Positions 25,977 to 34,336 of a DNA stretch of 64,000 bases are shown one piece after another; the first letter of the stretch is position 1; the number at the start of each line of letters is the position of its first letter. The stretch lies in NCBI GenBank assembly GCA_023254175.1, contig JALQYJ010000107.1, forward strand, positions 62,001-126,000, read 5' to 3'. This DNA is from Runella sp. (GTDB taxonomy: Bacteria > Bacteroidota > Bacteroidia > Cytophagales > Spirosomataceae). The notes below the pieces were generated by a model. The model made no database searches. It was not told where the DNA came from and saw nothing but the letters and a program-made list of their open reading frames with translations. Both the position numbers and the translations under genes were made by a program.

Positions 25977-26026
25977 ACCCGAAACAAAAGTCAGTAAGCT
26001 GATTTTTGTTTCGGGTTTTTGTTTTT
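25977..26026 (+). terminator. Strong rho-independent terminator
   Basis: ACCCGAAACAAAA pairs with TTTTGTTTCGGGT (ending at 26016); an inner GTCAG/CTGAT pairing narrows the loop to TAAG. TTTTTGTTTTT follows. It ends the SDR-ROK transcript. Confidence 0.88.
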
Positions 26027-26051
26027 CAATAGGGTAAAAATATTTGCAGAC

Positions 26052-26059
26052 TATATTTG
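26052..26059 (+). promoter_or_regulatory. -7 box for the GH130 gene
   Basis: TATATTTG matches TAnnTTTG and lies 54 bases before the chosen ATG at 26114. This supports a transcript start downstream of the more upstream in-frame start at 26075. Confidence 0.42.
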
Positions 26060-26113
26060 TGAAAATATCAGGTTGTGAGCAATCTGATGCACGATTATTC
26101 GACACAAAAAACC

Positions 26114-27232
26114 ATGAAACAGCTATTGCTTGTTCTGAGCCTAACAAGCTCACTGTCATTTGCCCAAAACAATCAACGATGGATGATTGGCCCTTTCCAA
26201 AAAGCGGATGCAGCTAATCCGATTTTAGAAGCCAAAGCAGGTACGACTTTTAAATGTCCTGTGCGAAACGACCTGGTCAATTGGGAAGAAAAGGATGTTT
26301 TTAACCCCGCAACGGTGGTGCGCAATGGTAAAGTGTATATGCTGTATCGAGCCGAAGATACAGTGGGTAAATATGCAGGTACGTCGCGTTTGGGGTTGGC
26401 CGTTAGTACAGATGGTATTCATTTTCAACGGATGCCTGAGCCTGTCTTTTATCCCGACAACGATTTTATGAAAAAGTACGAATGGGAAGGCGGCTGCGAA
26501 GATCCGCGTATCGTTGAAACCGAAGATGGGCGTTATGTGATGACCTACACCTCATATGATGGCAATTTGGCTCGTTTGTGCGTGGCGTCATCTGCTGATT
26601 TAATTCATTGGCAAAAACAGGGATTAGCTTTTGGAAATTTTATCAAATCAAACCGCGATTTTTGGTCAAAATCAGGGGCGATTGTGTGTCGAAAAGTAGG
26701 AGATAAATTTGTTGCGACCAAAATCAACGGTAGGTATTGGATGTATTGGGGCGACCAAGCTCGGTTGTACGTGGCTACTTCTGACGACTTGCTGAATTGG
26801 TACCCCGTTACTCGATTTTCTCAAGCCGATTATAAACCGCTGGATGTCTCGGATGTCAATTGCGTAGCTGTGGCCACTACCCGCAATGGCAAGCACGATT
26901 CGCGTTTGTTGGAATCGGGGCCACCTGCATTCTTAACCAAAGATGGTATTGTATTGATTTACAACGGGATGAATTATAACCAAACGGGAGACGGCAGCTT
27001 GCCCGAAGGCACTTACGCCGCAGGGCAATTTTTGTTTGATTCCGAAAACCCAACGCAATTGAAAGACCGTTCGGAAAACTATTTTTTAAAACCCGATAAA
27101 CCGTACGAAATTGCGGGACAGGTCAACCAAGTGTGCTTTGTCGAAGGGTTGGTGTCGTTTAAAGGAAAATGGTTTTTATATTACGGTACAGCCGACTCGA
27201 AAATCGGGGTGGCTGTGAGTAAACAGAAATAA
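26114..27232 (+). CDS. Exported GH130-family glycosidase/phosphorylase
   Basis: A 372-residue protein from the ATG at 26114, which puts a clean signal peptide first (MKQLLLVLSLTSSLSFAQ). An upstream start at 26075 would place 13 polar residues before it. It is a five-bladed propeller of family GH130: NPATVVRNGKVYMLYRAED, then the family signature GGCEDPRIVETEDGRYVMTY with the catalytic-region Asp, and a later blade with LLESGPPAFL and DGIVLIYNG. Exported members act on mannose-linked oligosaccharides as phosphorylases or hydrolases; which mode is used here I cannot tell. It is followed in the same frame by a broken membrane gene. Confidence 0.8.
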   Translation: MKQLLLVLSLTSSLSFAQNNQRWMIGPFQKADAANPILEAKAGTTFKCPVRNDLVNWEEKDVFNPATVVRNGKVYMLYRAEDTVGKYAGTSRLGLAVSTDGIHFQRMPEPVFYPDNDFMKKYEWEGGCEDPRIVETEDGRYVMTYTSYDGNLARLCVASSADLIHWQKQGLAFGNFIKSNRDFWSKSGAIVCRKVGDKFVATKINGRYWMYWGDQARLYVATSDDLLNWYPVTRFSQADYKPLDVSDVNCVAVATTRNGKHDSRLLESGPPAFLTKDGIVLIYNGMNYNQTGDGSLPEGTYAAGQFLFDSENPTQLKDRSENYFLKPDKPYEIAGQVNQVCFVEGLVSFKGKWFLYYGTADSKIGVAVSKQK

Positions 27233-27235
27233 TCT

Positions 27236-27595
27236 ATATTCGTTTTCTTGATTTTTGCCTTTATTTTTGGGTCGTTTGCTTGGCTGGTATATGGTAGCAA
27301 AAAACTCATTGAAGCCGTAGAAAAAGACTATGAGCTGGTGGGACAGATAAAAACCTATGAAATCTCTGACAAACAGTATTGAAGATGTTTTGACACGATT
27401 ATTGGGGTATTTTTTATTTGTCCAGGCCTCGTATTTATCGTGATGTTCATGGGCAATCTCCTACGGAACAATGGTACCGAAATAATGATAGTCGCAGTCT
27501 TCGTTTTTTGGATGGGAATGGCCACCGAAAAGTTTTTTGAAGGAGTTCCCCAAGAAAGAAAAAGGTATTGGATTCCGTGGTTTCGTTATGAGTAA
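27236..27595 (+). pseudogene. Small membrane protein gene with an in-frame TGA
   Basis: The frame directly after the GH130 stop reads a membrane segment (FVFLIFAFIFGSFAWLVYG), a polar stretch (KKLIEAVEKDYELVGQIKTY), a TGA at 27380-27382, and then continues in the same frame with two more membrane segments (IIGVFFICPGLVFIVMFM and IMIVAVFVFWMGMA) and the tail RKRYWIPWFRYE before TAA. One nonsense change is enough to break it, and TGG to TGA is the simple explanation. There is no ATG for the first part; a TTG at 27248 is the only candidate start. The whole would be about 115 residues with three membrane helices. I do not recognise the family. Confidence 0.5.
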
Positions 27596-27648
27596 AAGAG
27601 CTAATAGTAGTAGCTTTATCAGAAAACTAAAACCAATTCATACAAAAG

Positions 27649-28338
27649 ATGAAAAAGAGTTGTATTGCATTATTCCTTTCACTCCTGATTGTTGGGGGTA
27701 CTGCGCAGGCTACGAAGCCAGGCCCTTGGAAAAATTTGTTTGATGGAAAAACGACCAAAGGATGGCATACCTACGGAAAACAAGGAGTGACGGGCTGGAT
27801 GGTCATGGACGGTTCGTTGATGACCCACGGAAAATCGGGGGATTTGGTCACCGATGAAGAATTTGAAAGTTTTGAGCTAGAGTTTGAATTTAAAATTCCA
27901 GCGAAGATGAACAGCGGTGTGATGTACAAAGTCATTGAAGACCCCAAACATCCACCTTATTATTCAGGGCCAGAGTTTCAAGTGATTGACGATGAAGGGT
28001 ATCCGCCATTTAATGACAATGGTAAAATGGTGAAAATCAACGATAAACAAAAAACGGGTGCGAACTACGATATGCAGGCTCCAAGCAAGTGGGTGGCAAA
28101 ACCTGCAGGTCAGTGGAATAAAGCTAAAATTGTGATTGACGGCAATCACATCGAACACTGGGTCAATGGTGTAAAAGTAGTTGAATACGAGTACGGTGGC
28201 GACGCTTGGAAGGCGCAGTTGGCCAAAAGTAAATTTACGAACTGGGCCTACGCGACTCCGCACGCCAAAGGTAAAATCGCGCTCCAAGACCACGGGGATG
28301 AGGTTTGGTACAAAAATATGCGCATTAGAAAACTCTAA
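27649..28338 (+). CDS. Exported DUF1080 (3-keto-disaccharide hydrolase-like) protein
   Basis: A 229-residue protein with a signal peptide ending near residue 21 (GTAQA). The rest is the DUF1080 jelly-roll: WKNLFDGKTTKGWHTYGKQG at the start, then EFEFKIPAKMNSGVMYKV, GPEFQVIDDEGYPP and the closing KGKIALQDHGDEVWYKNMRI. This family includes secreted enzymes that cleave 3-keto-glucosides; many members are glycan-binding lectin-like proteins. The first residues overlap the small broken gene's tail region only in the non-coding gap. The Xer recombinase gene begins 3 bases later. Confidence 0.9.
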   Translation: MKKSCIALFLSLLIVGGTAQATKPGPWKNLFDGKTTKGWHTYGKQGVTGWMVMDGSLMTHGKSGDLVTDEEFESFELEFEFKIPAKMNSGVMYKVIEDPKHPPYYSGPEFQVIDDEGYPPFNDNGKMVKINDKQKTGANYDMQAPSKWVAKPAGQWNKAKIVIDGNHIEHWVNGVKVVEYEYGGDAWKAQLAKSKFTNWAYATPHAKGKIALQDHGDEVWYKNMRIRKL

Positions 28339-28341
28339 AAA

Positions 28342-29223
28342 ATGATACAAACCTTCTTACAACACCTTACCTACGAAAAACGCTTGAGCCAGCATACCCT
28401 AACCGCGTATGCCAAAGACTTGGAGCAGTTTAAGGAGTTTTTGGAGAAAACCTACCAACTGCAAGACTTGGCCAAGGCCGATTTTCGAATGATTAGAGGG
28501 TGGGCAGTAAGCATGGTGGAAGCCGAATTGCACCACCGCAGCGTGAACCGAAAATTGGCCACGCTGCGGTCGTTTTATGCGTATTTGTTGCGTTGTAAAG
28601 CCATCACGATTAATCCGATGCTGCGGGTGTCGTCGCTCAAAACTGATAAACCATTACCGCAGTTTGTGGAAGAAAAAAGCCTACAATTACTTTTTGACGA
28701 AATTACGTTTCCGCTCGATTTTGAAGGCACGCGCGACCGCTTGGTGTTGGAGTTGTTGTACGGGACAGGAATGCGTTTGGCCGAGTTGATTACCCTCCGT
28801 GATGGTGACGTCAATGTCTATGACCAAACGTTGCGGGTCTTTGGGAAACGTAGCAAAGAGCGCGTTGTACCAATTTATAAAGGCTTGGTCGAGATGATTA
28901 AGCAATACCAACAATGTAGAAACGAGCAGTTCCCGAATCCTCCAGATCAAAGCCTGATTTTGACTAACAAAGGCGAACCCGTCTATCCCGTGTTGATTCA
29001 GCGCATTGTGAAAAAATACCTATCGGCGGTCACGTCGCTCCAAAAACGTAGCCCTCACATACTTCGTCACACCTTTGCGACACACTTGCTCAACAACGGT
29101 GCCGACCTTAATTCGATTAAAGATTTGCTGGGACACAGTAGCTTGGCGGCGACGCAGGTTTACACCCACAATTCGATTGAAAAACTCAAAAAAATTTACA
29201 AACAAGCCCATCCTAAGGCATAA
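28342..29223 (+). CDS. XerC/D-type tyrosine recombinase
   Basis: A 293-residue site-specific recombinase. The N-terminal SAM-like DNA-binding domain occupies residues about 1-85 (FLQHLTYEKRLSQHTLTAYA). The catalytic domain carries Arg in LLYGTGMRLAELI, Lys in VFGKRSKERVVPI, the HxxR motif in HILRHTFATHLLNNG, the second His in LLGHSSLAATQVYTH and Tyr at VYTHN. Length fits the housekeeping Xer proteins that resolve chromosome dimers at dif. There is no phage or integron context, so it is more likely housekeeping than an element integrase. I cannot say whether it is XerC or XerD. No dif-like site is seen next to it. Confidence 0.9.
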   Translation: MIQTFLQHLTYEKRLSQHTLTAYAKDLEQFKEFLEKTYQLQDLAKADFRMIRGWAVSMVEAELHHRSVNRKLATLRSFYAYLLRCKAITINPMLRVSSLKTDKPLPQFVEEKSLQLLFDEITFPLDFEGTRDRLVLELLYGTGMRLAELITLRDGDVNVYDQTLRVFGKRSKERVVPIYKGLVEMIKQYQQCRNEQFPNPPDQSLILTNKGEPVYPVLIQRIVKKYLSAVTSLQKRSPHILRHTFATHLLNNGADLNSIKDLLGHSSLAATQVYTHNSIEKLKKIYKQAHPKA

Positions 29224-29235
29224 ACCCCCATTGCT

Positions 29236-30552
29236 ATGCTTGCACCTCCCCAAACCCTCTTTCAGCGTTTTCGTTACCTTGGCCCTGGTTTTATTCTTTC
29301 GGCGGCCATTGTGGGGTCGGGTGAGCTGATTGCGACGACGGCGTTGGGAGCCAAAGCGGGATTTGTGACTTTTTGGGTAGTATTGGTGAGCTGTTTGGTC
29401 AAAGTAACCTTGCAATTGGAGTTTGGAAAAAATGCGATTTATACGGGTGTGCCCACCATGCAGTCACTCAACCGCCTCGATGGTAAAAAGTGGGGGAAAG
29501 CGCACTGGAGTATTTGGTTGTGGCTGTCGCTGCAAGGCTTAAAACTGCTGCAAGTGGGTGGGATTGTAGGAGGCGTTGCCATTGTACTCAACATGGTATT
29601 CCCGTTTTTGGGAACAAACCTTTGGGCGGCGATTGCGGCGCTCATTACGGCCGTGTTGGTCTATCGTGGTTTTTACAAACCCGTCGAACAAGGGGCTTTG
29701 ATTATGATTATTCTTTTCACTATCACGGTATTGATTTCCCTCGTTTTGCTGCAATTTACCCCTTACGCCATTAGCTGGGAGCAACTTAGCAGTGGCTTGT
29801 CTTTCTCGCTTCCGCCTGCGGTGACGGGTGTGGCTATTGGCGCTTTCGGAATTACGGGCGTAGGAGGCGACGAAATTATGTTTTACAACTATTGGTGCAT
29901 TGAAAAAGGCTACGCGGCCTACGCAGGCCCCAACGACGGTAGCCCCGAATGGGCCGAACGAGCCAAAGGTTGGATAAAAGTGATGTACTTGGATGCTGTA
30001 TGTTCGATGATTGTTTATACCCTCGTAACGGCGGCTTTCTATTTGTTGGGAGCGGCATTGTTGCATCAACACGGCGAAGTGCCCGAAGGCTACGCCATGG
30101 TCGAAACCCTTTCAAAACTTTTTACTGAGACACTGGGCGAATGGGCCAAAGTGATTTTTTTGATTGGTGCTTTCTTTGTGCTTTACTCTACCCTTTTTAC
30201 GGCTACGGCCAGTTGGTCACGGATTTTTGGCGATGCGTTTGGGCAACTAGGTTGGGTCAAATTCGACGACGAAGCCTCGCGCAAACGCGTGATAGGAATG
30301 CTTTCGTGGGCTTTTCCTATCATTTGGTGCGTGCTTTTTTGGGTTATTCAGATGCCCGTTACGATGATTCTTTTGGGCGGAATTGCAACGTCTATTTTGC
30401 TGTTATTGGTGCTTTGGGCGGCGTTGGTGTTTCGCTACCGAGAATTGCCCGCGTCCTTAACACCCACCACCACCTACAACTTCTTTTTTTGGGTAAGCGT
30501 CGTGTCGATTTTAATGGTGAGTGTGTACGGAGTTTGGCAGGTCATAAAATAG
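29236..30552 (+). CDS. Nramp-related metal transporter, noncanonical motifs
   Basis: A 438-residue membrane protein with about 11 predicted helices. The overall pattern is Nramp/LeuT-like, but the canonical metal-binding DPGN of helix 1 is replaced: GPGFILSAAIVGSGELIATT. In helix 6 the MPH motif is replaced by VAIGAFGITGVGGDEI. Nramp-related members without these motifs (for example the Nramp-related Mg2+ transporter group) are known, so the substrate may not be Mn2+ or Fe2+. It starts 12 bases after the Xer gene. The next gene, a CDF exporter on the other strand, is convergent; two unrelated metal transporters are therefore adjacent. Confidence 0.82.
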   Translation: MLAPPQTLFQRFRYLGPGFILSAAIVGSGELIATTALGAKAGFVTFWVVLVSCLVKVTLQLEFGKNAIYTGVPTMQSLNRLDGKKWGKAHWSIWLWLSLQGLKLLQVGGIVGGVAIVLNMVFPFLGTNLWAAIAALITAVLVYRGFYKPVEQGALIMIILFTITVLISLVLLQFTPYAISWEQLSSGLSFSLPPAVTGVAIGAFGITGVGGDEIMFYNYWCIEKGYAAYAGPNDGSPEWAERAKGWIKVMYLDAVCSMIVYTLVTAAFYLLGAALLHQHGEVPEGYAMVETLSKLFTETLGEWAKVIFLIGAFFVLYSTLFTATASWSRIFGDAFGQLGWVKFDDEASRKRVIGMLSWAFPIIWCVLFWVIQMPVTMILLGGIATSILLLLVLWAALVFRYRELPASLTPTTTYNFFFWVSVVSILMVSVYGVWQVIK

Positions 30553-30607
30553 ATTAGAATATTTCTTGGAGTTCTTCTTGTGGTAGTTCTTCCGATTGAT
30601 CTTGCAG

Positions 30608-31669
30608 TCAATCAGCTTCTACGAAGTGCTTTTGATTTTTCGACAAGTTGTGAATGCTCCAATCAATGTCTTTCTTAAAGGCTTTGCTTCGCACGGGGCA
30701 GCCTTCGAGGCGGCAGTACTTGCAGCAGTCGGGGAGGCAGGGGTCGGCATGGATAAAAAGCTCAACGTTACCAACGTAATTGGCTTCGAGCGCATCTTCA
30801 AATTCATGAACAGCTTGGTGGACTTGTTGCAAATCCCAATAATAGGGGAGTGTCAAATGGCAGTCGATGTGGAGGTCGGAGCCGTACTTTTGAATCCGCA
30901 TGTTGTGCACATCCACCCAATAGTCTTGTTTGTGGTTGCGCAAAATATCTACGGCGTGTTCAAACAATTCGGGGTCGGTTTCGTCCATCAAAGCTCCCAC
31001 TGAGGTACGAATAAGCTTAAAACCGTTGTAAAAAATCACTAGCGATAACACCAACGATGCTGCGCTGTCAATCCACTGAATTTTGGTAAGCATCAACAAG
31101 CCCAATCCTACCAAAATCAAAACGCTGCTCAAGCTATCGGTAACAAGGTGTTTGCCGTCAGCAACGAGGGCTTCCGAGCGGGTTGTTTTTCCTACTTTTT
31201 GCAAATAATAACCCAACGCTCCGTTGATTACAACAGTCAATAGAATAAGTAAAATACCCCAGTCGAGGTGTTTAACGGTTTGAGGGTGAAGTAGATGCTG
31301 AATGGCTTCGACGAAAATCCACACCCCAGCTATGATGATAAGTGCCCCTTCAAAACCCGACGAAAAAAACTCAATTTTGCCGTGTCCATAGGGGTGGTCA
31401 TGGTCTTTCGGTTGTGAAGAAAGGTAAATGCTATAGAACGCAAAGGCACTAGCGATGACGTTAATAATGGATTCGAGAGCGTCGCTAAGAATGGCGTTGG
31501 AATGGGTTAAATAAAACGCTGCGAACTTGATACTCATCAAGATTATGCTCAACACAAGGGAGACGATAATCCAGCGAAATTTAGATTTTTGGCTAACTTG
31601 CACGACTTTTTTAAAAGTAATTGGTCGCAAAGGTACGAGTTTAGGGGAAACAATTGCCCTGAACAACAC
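30608..31669 (-). CDS. CDF-family cation efflux transporter with Cys-rich tail
   Basis: A 353-residue inner-membrane cation diffusion facilitator. Six membrane helices from residue about 33 to 235. The helix-2 site is SDALESIINV (Asp and Glu), and the helix-5 site is ADGKHLVTDSLSS (His and Asp). PKDHDHPYGHGKIEFFSS is the usual His-rich loop. The C-terminal cytoplasmic domain has DVHNMRIQKYGSDLHIDCHL. After it comes an unusual Cys-rich tail, DPCLPDCCKYCRLEGC, that could bind metal. The start is uncertain: the first 30 residues before SKFRWIIVS have no clear role. It is divergent from the NUDIX gene by about 37 bases. Confidence 0.85.
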   Translation of the reverse strand: MLFRAIVSPKLVPLRPITFKKVVQVSQKSKFRWIIVSLVLSIILMSIKFAAFYLTHSNAILSDALESIINVIASAFAFYSIYLSSQPKDHDHPYGHGKIEFFSSGFEGALIIIAGVWIFVEAIQHLLHPQTVKHLDWGILLILLTVVINGALGYYLQKVGKTTRSEALVADGKHLVTDSLSSVLILVGLGLLMLTKIQWIDSAASLVLSLVIFYNGFKLIRTSVGALMDETDPELFEHAVDILRNHKQDYWVDVHNMRIQKYGSDLHIDCHLTLPYYWDLQQVHQAVHEFEDALEANYVGNVELFIHADPCLPDCCKYCRLEGCPVRSKAFKKDIDWSIHNLSKNQKHFVEAD

Positions 31670-31706
31670 TTATTCGACCATTAAAACTTGTCAATCGACC
31701 AATCGT

Positions 31707-32264
31707 ATGTCTTTACCAAACGAAACAATAAACCCGTGGAAAACCCTTAAAAGTGAAGTGGTTTATGATAACAAATGGATTCAAGTACGACATGAAGATG
31801 TTATTAATCCCAGTGGAGGAGAAGGTATTTATGGGGTAGTACATTATAAAAATAAAGCTATTGGAGTGATTCCTATTGATAGCGAAGGCTACACTTACTT
31901 GGTAGGTCAGTATCGCTATCCTTTGGACGAGTACTCGTGGGAAATCCCCGAAGGTGGTGGCCCGATGGACGAAGATCCTATTGAAGGCGCTAAACGAGAA
32001 TTGTTAGAAGAAACGGGCTTAATAGCGGCCAAATGGACAAAAATTGCGCGCGTTCATCTTTCTAATTCGGTCGGGGACGAAGAGGGCTTTTTGTACATTG
32101 CCGAGGAGCTTACCCAAGCCCAAGCCGAGCCTGAAGATACCGAACAACTGCACGTTCGGAAAATATTGCTGACCGACGCCATTGAAATGGTGATGCGCTC
32201 CGAAATTACGGATTCCCTCAGCGTCATGGGTTTATTAAAAATAGCCCGATTGCGAGGAATTTAA
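31707..32264 (+). CDS. NUDIX hydrolase (ADP-ribose pyrophosphatase-like)
   Basis: A 185-residue enzyme when started at the ATG at 31707. A frame from 31527 is open but the added 60 residues run through the promoter and the 5' end of the CDF gene, so it is rejected. The Nudix box is perfect: G-x5-E-x7-REUxEExGU read in GGGPMDEDPIEG followed by AKRELLEETGLI. The N-terminal strands and VGQYRYPLDEYSWEIPEGG match the ADP-ribose pyrophosphatase-like group, which hydrolyses nucleoside diphosphates linked to another moiety. A LysE gene follows 31 bases later. Confidence 0.88.
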   Translation: MSLPNETINPWKTLKSEVVYDNKWIQVRHEDVINPSGGEGIYGVVHYKNKAIGVIPIDSEGYTYLVGQYRYPLDEYSWEIPEGGGPMDEDPIEGAKRELLEETGLIAAKWTKIARVHLSNSVGDEEGFLYIAEELTQAQAEPEDTEQLHVRKILLTDAIEMVMRSEITDSLSVMGLLKIARLRGI

Positions 32265-32295
32265 GAAAATGATATTCAACAACAACTAAAAACGA

Positions 32296-32922
32296 ATGCT
32301 TATTGCTGCACTTTACGGCCTCATTACGGGGGTTTTACTCTGTCTTACTTTTGGAACGGTCTTTTTTTCATTGATTCAAACCAGCGTTGAGCGCGGCTAC
32401 CGAAGCGGAATTCAAATCGTTTTGGGTGTGGTAGCGAGCGATGCTTTTTTTTGTTTTACTGCCATTTTTGGTACGTCATTTTTGCCCAAAATTGATCATT
32501 TTGACAAATGGGTAGGAGCCATTGGAATTATTTTTTTGGTGGTTTTGGGGGTTAAAAACTTCTTTCGCGTTCCAACCATTTCTTCAGAAGAAAAAGAGGA
32601 GGAGCCTCGGAGTAAGCGTTCGATGGTAAAATTGTTTTTTAAAGGCGTGGCCCTCAATGCCCTCAACCCCGTCAATTTTATGTCGTGGGCGGCCATTGCT
32701 ACGTACCTTCGTACCAAAGGCCGTTATGATTTGGCCGAAATGATTCTTTTCTTCAGTATGAGTCTCGTAGGGGTATTTGGCACCCAGACTGCTTTGGCCT
32801 TGTATGCCCAGCGACTTCGTCAGTTTATCACGGTTGAGCGAATGAAGTACGTCAATATCATTACGGGCGTGGTATTTTTGGGCGTAGCGGGGAAACTTCT
32901 TTGTGAGCAGTTTTTGAAATAA
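32296..32922 (+). CDS. LysE-family transporter
   Basis: A 208-residue membrane protein with six predicted helices. The start MLIAALYGLITGVLLCLTFG is the usual LysE/RhtB opening helix with a Gly-rich face, and LNALNPVNFMSWAAIATY carries the conserved NP-x-N-F motif of helix 4. A charged loop (SSEEKEEEPRSKRS) separates helices 3 and 4. Members export amino acids or related small molecules; the substrate is unknown. It follows the NUDIX gene and converges with the alpha/beta hydrolase gene. Confidence 0.85.
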   Translation: MLIAALYGLITGVLLCLTFGTVFFSLIQTSVERGYRSGIQIVLGVVASDAFFCFTAIFGTSFLPKIDHFDKWVGAIGIIFLVVLGVKNFFRVPTISSEEKEEEPRSKRSMVKLFFKGVALNALNPVNFMSWAAIATYLRTKGRYDLAEMILFFSMSLVGVFGTQTALALYAQRLRQFITVERMKYVNIITGVVFLGVAGKLLCEQFLK

Positions 32923-32928
32923 AACAAT

Positions 32929-32962
32929 ACCTTCCCGAAGGTTCTAAAACTTTCGGAAAGGT
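32929..32962. terminator. Weak hairpin between convergent genes
   Basis: ACCTT-C-CCGAA (32929-32939) pairs with TTCGG-A-AAGGT (32952-32962), with one mismatch and a 12-base loop. It lies between the LysE and hydrolase stops. No strong T run follows on either strand, so termination is only likely from position. Confidence 0.35.
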
Positions 32963-32968
32963 GGAGTC

Positions 32969-34336
32969 CTATCTCTTCTTTAGCCAGTTAGTCATCAATT
33001 CAAGGGCTTCTACGGAAAAGGTCTCTTCCAAAAGACCGTATTCGGAGGAGGTACACTTAGTACATTTTTGGAATAAATGGTTCAGGCCAGGCAGCTCAAC
33101 TGTCTCAAACTGTTTATTACCAGCAGCCGTCAAACCACGTTTAAATCCCTCTAAATTGGGCTGCGAAGCTACTTGAATGTCTTTGCTACCGTTGAGTGCC
33201 AGTACAGGAATCGTAATTTTTGACAAAACAGGCTGCGGGTCGTATTTGATAAAGTACCGATACCAAGAAGAATTCATGGCTTCGATTTGCTTCTGAAAAT
33301 TCTTACGCCCTTGTTCGGTTTTGTAGCCAAGTTGTCCTAATACACTTTCAGGTTGAGTTTTCACCCATTGGTCAAAGGTAGTTTGAAGGCTATCTTTGAT
33401 GTCGCCCTCCAGCGGTAAACGAGCCACCGTTGAGTAGATGATTTCGTTGAGACTACGCACTTGATTTCGGTAGGTGTCATTACTACCCATTTGTTTCAAA
33501 ATATCGTCGCTCTGGCGGAGAAGTAGGTCTTTTCCACTCATTCCCAAACCCGCCAAAGAGACAATAAACGCCACGTCTTTTGATTGTACCGCTGCAAGAG
33601 GTGCAATGACACCGCCTTCGCTGTGGCCGATTAAACCTATTTTTTTTGGGTGAACTTCTTTCCGTGTTTTGAGGTAACGAATGGCGTCCAAAACGTCTTG
33701 GGCGTACTCGGCCGACGTTCCCATCGAACCCGTCGTTTCGCCTACACCTCGGTCGTCAACGCGCAGCACGGCGATGCCTTGTCGGGTTAAGTGGTCGGCG
33801 ATAACCCAGAATGTTTTGTGCCCAAAAAGGCTTTCATCGCGGTCTTGCTGACCAGAACCTGAAATAAGGACCACTGTTTTGAACGGGCCTTTACTCTCGG
33901 GTAAAGTGAGTGTTCCGCCAAAAGTAATCGAACCATCATTATTCGTAAATTTGACCTTTTCATCGCGGTACGGAAAAGGCGCTTTAGGCATTTGGGGGCG
34001 TTTAAAAAACGATAATGCTGTCACTCGTTTTAGATGCAACTGGGTAGGAAAACCATTTTGTTTCCACTGACCTTCAAACGACACAGAATCCATTTTGCCG
34101 CTGAGCAAAACACTAACCGCTTTTAACTCACCTCGCAGACTATCTCCCTGAAATACAATGTTTTTTAAGGGTTGCTCAAACAAACCCTGCTCAGGAATAA
34201 AAACTTGAATGGTTTGGGTGGTTGTATTGACTTTGAGCCCAAACTTGAGCGTTGAGATTGTACCCTCGTACCATGTTTGCGAAAAACTCGTGTGGCCTAT
34301 TCCTAAACACAAGAGTACTTTTATCCACTTTTTCAT
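32969..34336 (-). CDS. Exported alpha/beta hydrolase
   Basis: A 455-residue protein from the ATG at 34336, whose start overlaps the TGA of the upstream SdpI-like gene (ATGA). A longer frame from 34426 runs inside that gene and is rejected. A signal peptide ends near residue 20 (HTSFSQ). Residues about 20-115 form a beta-rich N-terminal domain. The hydrolase fold follows: VVLISGSGQQDRDES, RVDDRGVGETTG, nucleophile Ser in IGLIGHSEGGVIAP (GHSEGG), Asp in LALNGSKDIQV and His in ELPGLNHLFQ. This is the family of secreted esterase or acyl-aminoacyl-peptidase-like enzymes. The natural substrate is unknown. Confidence 0.85.
   Translation of the reverse strand: MKKWIKVLLCLGIGHTSFSQTWYEGTISTLKFGLKVNTTTQTIQVFIPEQGLFEQPLKNIVFQGDSLRGELKAVSVLLSGKMDSVSFEGQWKQNGFPTQLHLKRVTALSFFKRPQMPKAPFPYRDEKVKFTNNDGSITFGGTLTLPESKGPFKTVVLISGSGQQDRDESLFGHKTFWVIADHLTRQGIAVLRVDDRGVGETTGSMGTSAEYAQDVLDAIRYLKTRKEVHPKKIGLIGHSEGGVIAPLAAVQSKDVAFIVSLAGLGMSGKDLLLRQSDDILKQMGSNDTYRNQVRSLNEIIYSTVARLPLEGDIKDSLQTTFDQWVKTQPESVLGQLGYKTEQGRKNFQKQIEAMNSSWYRYFIKYDPQPVLSKITIPVLALNGSKDIQVASQPNLEGFKRGLTAAGNKQFETVELPGLNHLFQKCTKCTSSEYGLLEETFSVEALELMTNWLKKR

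Noticed and set aside
28342-29223. Integrase of a mobile element
   Set aside because: No attachment repeats, phage or transposon genes around it; length and context fit a housekeeping Xer recombinase.
31527-31706. 60-residue N-terminal extension of the NUDIX protein
   Set aside because: It runs through the 5' end of the divergent CDF gene and lacks family similarity; the ATG at 31707 fits the domain start.
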